From an uncultured Trueperaceae bacterium (GTDB lineage Bacteria > Deinococcota > Deinococci > Deinococcales > Trueperaceae): 5,998 nucleotides of DNA. Location: positions 1 to 5,998 of the forward strand of contig CALCHY010000065.1 in the NCBI GenBank assembly GCA_937907415.1. The letters run 5' to 3'. Positions 1-5,036 of this stretch are shown here, piece after piece. Numbering within the stretch: the first letter of the stretch is position 1; each line of letters starts with the position of its first letter. The translations under genes and the position numbers were made by a program. A model generated the notes under the pieces. It made no database searches. It was not told the DNA's origin and saw only the letters and a list, made by a program, of their open reading frames with translations.

Positions 1-45
1 CCACCAAGACCGCGGCCACCAAGACCGCGACCACGAAGGCAGCGG
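1..45 (+). repeat. Short in-frame tandem repeat in the sigma factor leader
   Basis: A 15-base unit is seen at 1-15 and 16-30 (identical over the first 14 bases, CCACCAAGACCGCG), and a diverged third copy follows at 31-45. Each unit is five codons and encodes Thr/Lys/Ala-rich sequence. Degenerate Lys-Pro-Ala and Ala-Ala-Lys units continue to about base 210. The repeat may extend left of the window. It is part of the sigma factor coding sequence, and copy number could vary between strains. Confidence 0.7.
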
Positions 46-1505
46 CCGCCAAGCCAGCCCAAGCGAAGTCCGCAGCGACCAAGGCGGCCGCCAAGCCCGC
101 CGAGGAGACCAAGACGGCAGCCAAGCCAGCCGCCAAGCCGGTGGCGAAGACCGCCGCTAAGTCCACGTCCAAGGTCGCGAGCAAGCCGGCCGCAAAGGCG
201 GCTGCTAGCACCGCGGTGGCGAAGGTCAAGGACGCCAAGACGGCGGACAACAGTGATGCCACCGCTGCAACCTGGCTGCAGTCGCCGGTCATCTCTGCGC
301 TCGTAGCGCATGGCCTCGAGGCAGGCGGACAGCTCGACACCGAGGAGATCAGTGACGCCTTCCGGCGCGCCGTCGAGGAAGCCGGCCTCGACGTCGAGCA
401 GGAGAGCTTCGAGGAGCTCATGGGGCACCTCGAAGCGCGCGGAGTCGCAGTAGCCGACTTGGCAGACGACGAACTCATCGACGACGAAGACCTCGACGAC
501 GACGAGCTCGAAGAAGAGTCAGACGACGAGATGGATCGCGAGGAACTTGAGGCCCGCGCCGAGGCCATGGCCGATGCGCGCCCCAAGACCAACGACCCAG
601 TTAGGCAGTACCTGCAGGAGATCGGCCGCGTGAAGCTCCTTACGCTTGACGAGGAGATCGACCTCGCGAGGCGCATCGAGGACGGCGAGGCGTCGCGCGC
701 CATCCTCGCGGAGTGGAACGACGACGGCGAGGAGCGCCAACGTCGGCGCCACCAGCGCATCGTCGAGGACGGCGACCTCGCCCGCAAGCACCTCATCGAG
801 GCTAACTTGCGCTTGGTCGTTAGCATCGCCAAGAAGTACAACGGCCGCGGCATGAGCTTCCTCGACCTCATCCAAGAGGGCAACCAGGGCCTCATTCGCG
901 CCGTCGAGAAGTTCGAGTACCGCAGGCGCTACAAGTTCTCCACCTACGCAACGTGGTGGATCAGGCAGGCCATCAACCGCGCCATCGCCGATCAGTCGCG
1001 CACCATCCGCATACCCGTGCACATGGTCGAGACCATCAACAAGCTCACGCGCGCCAGCCGCCGCCTGCAGCAGGAACTCTCGCGCGAACCAACTTTCGCC
1101 GAGATAGCAGACGCCATGGGCCCCGACTGGAACGCTGAGAAGGTCGAGGAGGCGTTCAAGCTCACGCGTGAACCGTTCTCCCTCGAGACCCCGATCGGCG
1201 ACGAGGAAGATAGCTTCTACGGCGATTTCATCCCGGACGAGAACATCGAGTCGCCCGTCGATGAGGCCTCCAAGAACATCCTCAGCGAGGAACTCGACGA
1301 GGCGCTCAACAAGCTGAACGAGCGCGAGGCGATGGTCCTCAAGCTCCGCAAGGGCCTGGTCGACGGTCGCGAGCACACGCTCGAGGAAGTGGGAAGCCAC
1401 TTCGGCGTGACTCGCGAACGCATCCGCCAGATCGAGAACAAGGCGCTCCGCAAGCTCAAGTACCACGAGAGCCGCACCCGTAAATTGCGGGACTTCCTCG
1501 ACTGA
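1..1505 (+). CDS. rpoD: Primary RNA polymerase sigma factor (RpoD/SigA), 5' end outside window
   Basis: This is the housekeeping sigma-70 factor, which directs core RNA polymerase to -10/-35 promoters. The frame (codons from base 3) is open to the left edge. The GTG at 141 has no Shine-Dalgarno and lies inside a continuing Lys/Ala/Pro-rich stretch, so the true start is upstream. Domains in order: basic low-complexity leader (3 to about 240); a helical region 1.1-like segment (about 282-460, with [16 protein letters not shown]); a very acidic linker (about 460-550); region 1.2 (about 591-690, [16 protein letters not shown]); region 2 (about 798-1010, with [35 protein letters not shown] and [12 protein letters not shown]); region 3 (about 1011-1250); region 4 with its helix-turn-helix (about 1371-1442, [20 protein letters not shown]). 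The spacer between regions 1.2 and 2 is short. The ending RKLRDFLD and the [21 protein letters not shown] stretch match Thermus/Deinococcus SigA as I recall it. Identity is very secure; only the N-terminus is missing. Confidence 0.97.
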   Translation, partial: TKTAATKTATTKAAAAKPAQAKSAATKAAAKPAEETKTAAKPAAKPVAKTAAKSTSKVASKPAAKAAASTAVAKVKDAKTADNSDATAATWLQSPVISALVAHGLEAGGQLDTEEISDAFRRAVEEAGLDVEQESFEELMGHLEARGVAVADLADDELIDDEDLDDDELEEESDDEMDREELEARAEAMADARPKTNDPVRQYLQEIGRVKLLTLDEEIDLARRIEDGEASRAILAEWNDDGEERQRRRHQRIVEDGDLARKHLIEANLRLVVSIAKKYNGRGMSFLDLIQEGNQGLIRAVEKFEYRRRYKFSTYATWWIRQAINRAIADQSRTIRIPVHMVETINKLTRASRRLQQELSREPTFAEIADAMGPDWNAEKVEEAFKLTREPFSLETPIGDEEDSFYGDFIPDENIESPVDEASKNILSEELDEALNKLNEREAMVLKLRKGLVDGREHTLEEVGSHFGVTRERIRQIENKALRKLKYHESRTRKLRDFLD

Positions 1506-1529
1506 CCTTCAGTACACCCCGACGACGAG

Positions 1530-1566
1530 ACGCCGCCGCCCGCAAGCTGGGCCGGCGGCGTTCTTG
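1530..1566 (+). terminator. Intrinsic terminator of the sigma factor gene
   Basis: ACGCCGCC (1530-1537) pairs with GGCGGCGT (1554-1561), and GCCC (1538-1541) continues the stem with GGGC (1549-1552). This gives about 12 GC-rich pairs with one bulged C at 1553 and a 7-base loop. The sequence TTCTT follows at 1561-1565. It begins 25 bases after the sigma stop codon and lies 14 bases before the stop of the convergent kinase gene. The T-run is on the + side, so it mainly serves the sigma gene. The stem could also slow transcripts coming from the right, but the - strand side lacks a clear T-run. Confidence 0.8.
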
Positions 1567-1579
1567 TGGCGCTGACTAG

Positions 1580-2632
1580 CTAGCTGCCAGCCACGATGGG
1601 CAGGGTCAGGGTGGCTTCTAGGCCGCTCTCGGTGTTGAACAGCGTGAGACTGCCGTCCAGCGCCCTCGCGATCAAGTTCACGAATGCAAGCCCCAACCCC
1701 TGGCCGGACGGGTCGATCCCACCGCGCTCACTTGAGCGGTAGAACGGCTCGGTGACCTGCTGGAGTTCGTGCTGCGGCACCCCGTCGCCGCTGTCGTTGA
1801 CCGTTACGGTGAGGGAGCCCGCGTTGGCTGCGACGCTAACGGTCGTGGTGCCGGAGCCGTGCCGCAACGCATTGTCGACCAAGTTGGTTAGCGCCTGTTG
1901 CAGCAAGCGCGCGTGCGTCACCTTCAGTCGGGCTGGTGAGCTGTCGGCCACCGTGAGGCGCTGGCGCTTGTCGGCGGGGAAGGCAGCCAACGACTCTTCG
2001 AGCAGGGGTGCTAGCAAGCGCGCGTCGGGGCTGGGGCCAGACGCGCGCGCCAACGCCAAGAGGGCGGCCAACACCTCCTCCAACTGGGTTACTTGGCGCT
2101 GAACCACCGGCAGTACCTCGTCGGCCGTTGCCAGTCCCAGCTCAACTCGCTCCACCTGCACGCGCATGGCGCTTAGGGGCGTGCGCAGCTCGTGCGAGGC
2201 ATACCGGGTGAAAGCGCGCTCGCGGTCGACGTAACCCTGGACGGCGCCCGCCATGTCGTTGAAACTGCTCGTCAGCCTGCTCAACTCGTCGTTCCCGGCC
2301 GCAACGGGCACCCGTTGTGGGAACGACTGCCCGGCTACTTGGTTGGTGGCGTGCGTGAGGCGCTTGAGCGGCCTGGCGATACGGCGCGAAAGGAACCAGG
2401 CGCCAGTGAACGCGAACAGGAGCATTAGCGGAATGTCGATGAGGTCGAAGAGGAGCCGTTTCGACGAGACGAGCTCCCCGAGGCCGTCAACGGCCGCGCC
2501 GGTCTCGTCGGCCTCGAGCAGCGCGCCGTCGCTCGCTAAGCGGTCGACCACGATGTCTAACAAACCTTCAAGTGAGGCAGTGGCGAAAACGGCGAGGAAG
2601 ACGGCCACGAAGATCGTGCGGCGCAGGCTCAT
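1580..2632 (-). CDS. Membrane sensor histidine kinase of a two-component system
   Basis: A 350-residue transmembrane kinase that autophosphorylates on His and passes the phosphate to the response regulator encoded just upstream. Domains in order: transmembrane helix 1 (about 7-27, hydrophobic from TIFVAVFLAVFATA); a short outside loop of about 30 residues (28-59) rich in Asp/Glu; transmembrane helix 2 (about 60-82); HAMP linker (about 82-135, starting at RRIARPLKRL); HisKA dimerisation domain with the H-box YASHELRTPLSAMR (phospho-His 147); HATPase domain with N-box LTNLVDNALRHG (about 248-259), G1 box DSGDG (280-284), F-box EPFYRS and G2 box GQGLGL (310-315). All catalytic boxes are intact. 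The ATG start has AGGA five bases upstream and overlaps the regulator's stop by 4 bases (ATGA), so the two are probably translationally coupled. The signal it senses cannot be read from sequence. The architecture resembles QseC/PmrB/EnvZ-type kinases. Confidence 0.95.
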   Translation of the reverse strand: MSLRRTIFVAVFLAVFATASLEGLLDIVVDRLASDGALLEADETGAAVDGLGELVSSKRLLFDLIDIPLMLLFAFTGAWFLSRRIARPLKRLTHATNQVAGQSFPQRVPVAAGNDELSRLTSSFNDMAGAVQGYVDRERAFTRYASHELRTPLSAMRVQVERVELGLATADEVLPVVQRQVTQLEEVLAALLALARASGPSPDARLLAPLLEESLAAFPADKRQRLTVADSSPARLKVTHARLLQQALTNLVDNALRHGSGTTTVSVAANAGSLTVTVNDSGDGVPQHELQQVTEPFYRSSERGGIDPSGQGLGLAFVNLIARALDGSLTLFNTESGLEATLTLPIVAGS

Positions 2633-3288
2633 ACGGGTCCTAGTCGGTAGCCGCCAGCTACTGTGCGGATCAGGTCTTCCGCGATCTTGTGGCGAAGCTG
2701 GCTCACGTAGACCCGCACCACGCTCGCGCCAGACGACGCGTCGGGGAAGAAGCGCTCGAGGAGTTCGTCGACGGTGAACACGCGCTCCGGGTAGAGCGCG
2801 AACAGTTCGAGCATCGCGAACTCGCGGTCGCTGACATCGACTTCTTCGCCACTCCAGGCGACGCGGCGGGTCGTCAGGTCGACCTGCAGCGGCGGCCGTT
2901 CAAGCACGGTCCGTTTCGTATCGGCTGTGCGCCGCAGCAGCGCACGTACGCGCGCCATGAACTCGGCCAGGCCGAACGGTTTCACCAAGTAGTCGTCGCC
3001 GCCTAGGTCGAGTCCTCGCACGGTGTCGCACTCGACGTCCCGTGCGCTCGTGAACATGATCTGGCCGGTGTACCCAACGGCGCGCAGGTCAGCGGCGAAC
3101 TCGAAACCTGCGTCGTCGTTGTGCGGGAGCATCACGTCGAGTATGGCTAGGTCGTAGTTGCCGGCAGCCATCGCTTCGTAAGCCTCGTCGAGTGTGCGTG
3201 CCAGCGTCACGCGGTAACGCGCTCTCTGCAGTACGTCGACGAGAGCTTCGGCGATGTCGGCCTGGTCCTCAAGCACTAGAATTCGCAA
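2629..3288 (-). CDS. OmpR-family response regulator (DNA-binding)
   Basis: Phosphorylation-controlled transcription factor, 219 residues from the preferred start. The receiver domain (1-118) has the acidic pair E7/D8, phospho-acceptor D51 in AILDVMLP, the switch pair T80/S81, and K103-P104 in DYLVKPF. A linker leads to an OmpR/PhoB winged-helix domain (about 128-217) with the recognition helix near VVRVYVSQLRHKI and the wing hairpin GGYRL. I chose the TTG at 3288 because AAGGGAG lies 5 bases upstream and the protein then begins MRILVLEDQ, the standard start of this family. The frame is open further to a GTG at 3339, but that adds 17 residues (GHKSHAYPGCTPKGAK and so on) unlike any receiver N-terminus. 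It is first of a two-gene unit with the kinase, overlapping it by 4 bases. Its targets are unknown; the divergent PQQ-associated genes are the obvious candidates. Confidence 0.95.
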   Translation of the reverse strand: MRILVLEDQADIAEALVDVLQRARYRVTLARTLDEAYEAMAAGNYDLAILDVMLPHNDDAGFEFAADLRAVGYTGQIMFTSARDVECDTVRGLDLGGDDYLVKPFGLAEFMARVRALLRRTADTKRTVLERPPLQVDLTTRRVAWSGEEVDVSDREFAMLELFALYPERVFTVDELLERFFPDASSGASVVRVYVSQLRHKIAEDLIRTVAGGYRLGPV

Positions 3289-3293
3289 CTTCG

Positions 3294-3300
3294 CTCCCTT
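3294..3300 (-). promoter_or_regulatory. Ribosome binding site deciding the response regulator start
   Basis: On the - strand AAGGGAG is followed by the 5-base spacer CGAAG and then TTG (3288-3286). This is good spacing and supports TTG over the in-frame GTG at 3339. Since this site would lie inside the coding region if the GTG were used, it is the main evidence for the shorter protein. Confidence 0.7.
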
Positions 3301-3361
3301 CGGGGTGCAGCCTGGATAGGCGTGCGACTTATGGCCCACTTACCAGTCGGAAGTAGGCTGC

Positions 3362-3388
3362 TGGCACGGTTGGCACGGTTGGCACGGG
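3362..3388. repeat. Three tandem 9-bp repeats in the divergent intergenic region
   Basis: TGGCACGGT occurs at 3362-3370 and 3371-3379, and TGGCACGGG at 3380-3388: two perfect copies and one with a single change in the last base. The third copy also forms a short inverted repeat with the sequence to its right (CACGG 3383-3387, CCGTG 3392-3396). The array lies 74 bases upstream of the response regulator start and about 150 bases upstream of the binding protein start. OmpR-type regulators bind direct repeats, so this may be an operator. However, a 9-bp period is shorter than the roughly 10-11 bp usual for that family. Confidence 0.75.
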
Positions 3389-3449
3389 CCACCGTGGTGA
3401 GGTGAAGGGTAAGCCGCCCAGTTCCACAGAGGTTTTCGGCGGCTCCGGG

Positions 3450-3463
3450 TAACATCGTATATC
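3450..3463. promoter_or_regulatory. AT-rich patch, weak promoter candidate for the divergent genes
   Basis: The segment 3450-3463 (TAACATCGTATATC) is the only AT-rich island in the 248-base region between the response regulator and the binding protein. It contains -10-like hexamers: TATATC or TAACAT on the + strand, and TACGAT on the - strand. I could not find a convincing -35 element at 16-18 bases for either direction, so the orientation is unresolved. If used on the + strand, the transcript would start near 3470, leaving a leader of roughly 65-85 bases before the binding protein gene. The rest of 3289-3536 shows no gene, apart from the 9-bp repeats listed separately. Confidence 0.25.
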
Positions 3464-3536
3464 ACGCGGTTTGGGCCTGGCACTCGGCTCCGGTGCCACG
3501 CTTCGCAGCTGCCGCCGGGGTAGGCACGCCCCACTA

Positions 3537-4877
3537 ATGAAGGGAAGTACCGACTTGAACCGAGCTCCCCAGAACTGGCCCGCCCAGGTCTTTGGCGCCT
3601 CTTGGCGCTACGCCGCGCTAGTTGCGCTGGCGCTATTCGCACTGCTGACCTTCGCGCCGCGGGCCGCCGCCCAAGGCTTACTCGAGGGTTCGGTTCGCAT
3701 CGGCGTGATCCTTCCTCCCGATATCGAGGACCCGGATGCGCTCGAGGCTGCCGTCGCGAGGGCCGCAACGCAGGGTGCCCAGATGGCAGGAGATGAGTTC
3801 CAGTTCAACGCCCAACTGCTCGACATCGACTTCGCTCTTGCGACCGCGGCGGCCGAGGGCCCAAGTGAAGTGCGGGCCGCGGCGCAGGCGCTGCTAGATG
3901 AGGACGGCGTGTTCGGTATCGTCGGCGGCTTCAACGCCGCGGACGCGGCAGCGTTAGCAGCCTGGTCGGCCGAAACCGGCGTTCCGTTCATGAACGTCGG
4001 TTCGTCGGCCGACACCCTGCGTAACGGGCTCTGCCAAGCCACCATGTTTCACATCGAGCCGAGCGCGGCCATGTACCTGGACGCCATGGCCGGCTGGTAC
4101 GTGCGCAGCGGCCAGCGCAACTGGTTCTTCGTACGAGGAGACGACGACGAGTCGAGCGCCCAACTCAAGCGCGTCATCAAGGGCATCAACGATCGGCACT
4201 TCGGTGCGCGCAGCGTGGGGGACACCGTATTCGAACAAGGCGCCGATCTCGGCGACCTAGCGAAGCGCATAAGCAGAGCTGGCGCGGACCTCGTCGTGCT
4301 ACTGATGCCCGCGCAGGACCAACTGACCGTGCTAGCGGGTCTGGAGGCGGGCGGGGTGAAGGCGATGGTCACGGGCTTCCCGTACCCGGAAGCCGAGACG
4401 CGCACCTTCTACGCAGCTTCACGCGCCGCAGCGCCAACACTCGGCACCGGCCACCGCATCAGCTCCTGGGAGGCCACTCTCGACGCTTACGGCGCGCGCG
4501 AGCTCAACGCCCGCTACCGCGCCACGTACAACGAGCCGATGGACGCAAGCGCCTGGGCGGTCTATCAGGGCGTGAAGGCCCTCTACGAGGCGGCGTTCTT
4601 CGGGGCATCCGCCGATCCTGCGGCCGTGATCGCGTACTTGAGTAGCGATAAGGCCGTGCTTGACGTATGGAAGGGAATCGGTACCACCTTCCGGCCGTGG
4701 GACGGTCAACTGCGGCAGTCCGTTTACCTCGTGAAGATCGACGCGAGCAACGAGAACCCGTTCACGCTAGCGAGCTTGGTCGGCGAACTACCAGCCATCT
4801 ACATGCCTGGCACCGACCCCGTCGAGCGCCTCGACCAGATCGGCGACTTGGAGCGGGCGAGCACATGCGCCCGCTGA
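3537..4877 (+). CDS. Periplasmic ABC-type substrate-binding protein, PQQ-dependent alcohol dehydrogenase-associated
   Basis: Exported binding protein of the branched-chain-amino-acid-receptor fold (type 1 periplasmic binding protein). It is of the subfamily found beside PQQ-dependent alcohol dehydrogenases (TIGR03863-like, recognised by eye). From ATG 3537 it has 446 residues. A signal peptide covers about 1-45: basic R24, hydrophobic AALVALALFALLTFA (26-40), cleavage after PRAAA. The mature protein has two lobes: VRIGVILPPDIEDPDA (53-68), FGIVGGFNAADAAALAAWSAETGVPFMNVGS (lobe 1, about 126-156), and ADLVVLLMPAQDQ (lobe 2, about 250-262). The C-terminal TFRPWDGQLRQSVYLV (384-399) is the strongest subfamily signature. 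There are two cysteines, C166 and C444, which could form a disulfide. The start is uncertain: ATG 3537 lacks a clear Shine-Dalgarno, while TTG 3555 has AAGGGA 9 bases upstream; both keep the signal peptide. The following propeller gene supports the assignment. The ligand is unknown. Confidence 0.88.
   Translation: MKGSTDLNRAPQNWPAQVFGASWRYAALVALALFALLTFAPRAAAQGLLEGSVRIGVILPPDIEDPDALEAAVARAATQGAQMAGDEFQFNAQLLDIDFALATAAAEGPSEVRAAAQALLDEDGVFGIVGGFNAADAAALAAWSAETGVPFMNVGSSADTLRNGLCQATMFHIEPSAAMYLDAMAGWYVRSGQRNWFFVRGDDDESSAQLKRVIKGINDRHFGARSVGDTVFEQGADLGDLAKRISRAGADLVVLLMPAQDQLTVLAGLEAGGVKAMVTGFPYPEAETRTFYAASRAAAPTLGTGHRISSWEATLDAYGARELNARYRATYNEPMDASAWAVYQGVKALYEAAFFGASADPAAVIAYLSSDKAVLDVWKGIGTTFRPWDGQLRQSVYLVKIDASNENPFTLASLVGELPAIYMPGTDPVERLDQIGDLERASTCAR
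3540..3545 (+). promoter_or_regulatory. Possible ribosome binding site for a TTG start of the binding protein
   Basis: AAGGGA at 3540-3545 is 9 bases before an in-frame TTG (3555-3557), which would give a protein starting MNRAPQNW. It overlaps the second and third codons of the ATG-initiated form (ATG 3537). No comparable purine-rich site precedes the ATG; the nearest is GGGG at 3517-3520, 16 bases away. The response regulator also appears to use AAGGGA plus TTG, which makes this choice credible. Confidence 0.4.
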
Positions 4878-5006
4878 GTGACGACCGGAGCGCTGGGTCA
4901 GCAACCGTGGTACTTGCGCGTTCCTTACTCCCGCCCCTTAGGCTGGACGAATGTGCCGTCGGTCGACGTGGGGGTCGGCTGAACGCGGCCGTTACCAGCT
5001 CGTATG

Positions 5007-5019
5007 GCCCGCCACGGGC
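5007..5019 (+). other. Small hairpin just ahead of the propeller gene's ribosome binding site
   Basis: GCCCG (5007-5011) pairs with CGGGC (5015-5019) around the 3-base loop CCA. It lies 8 bases upstream of the AAGGAG site, in the 159-base gap 4878-5036. It could protect or separate the downstream message, but there is no T-run, so it is not an intrinsic terminator. A 5-bp GC stem can arise by chance in DNA this rich in GC. The rest of the gap shows no gene. A TTGCGC (4914-4919) and TAGGCT (4939-4944) pair with a 19-base spacer is at best a very weak promoter. Confidence 0.3.
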
Positions 5020-5027
5020 GCGAGCGG

Positions 5028-5033
5028 AAGGAG
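5028..5033 (+). promoter_or_regulatory. Strong Shine-Dalgarno of the beta-propeller gene
   Basis: AAGGAG lies only 3 bases before ATG 5037, within GGAAGGAGAAC. The match to the anti-Shine-Dalgarno is the best in the window, though the spacing is short. It fixes the start, because the protein from this ATG begins with a well-formed signal peptide. Confidence 0.7.
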
Positions 5034-5036
5034 AAC

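Noticed and set aside
519..1466. Long - strand open frame (315 codons) antisense to the sigma factor
   Set aside because: It lies wholly opposite a highly conserved gene, its translation is biased Leu/Val/Asp/Ala sequence typical of the complement of GC-rich codons, and no domain is recognisable.
141..1505. GTG at 141 as the real start of the sigma factor
   Set aside because: No ribosome site precedes it, and the same frame is open to the left edge with the same Lys/Ala/Pro-rich composition, so it is an internal Val.
1571..1585. GCTAGC-type palindrome at the kinase stop
   Set aside because: A chance short palindrome (CTAGCTAG) around the stop codon, with no repeat elsewhere or neighbouring structure to support a site.
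1752..2777. + strand open frames opposite the kinase and regulator
   Set aside because: They are antisense to complete, motif-rich genes, and their translations are low-complexity and unrecognisable.
3340..3768. - strand open frame with PCQPCQPCQ near its end
   Set aside because: The Cys-Gln-Pro repeat is the translation of the 9-bp DNA repeats. The frame crosses the divergent region into the antisense of the binding protein, has Arg/Pro/Ser-rich composition and no recognisable domain.
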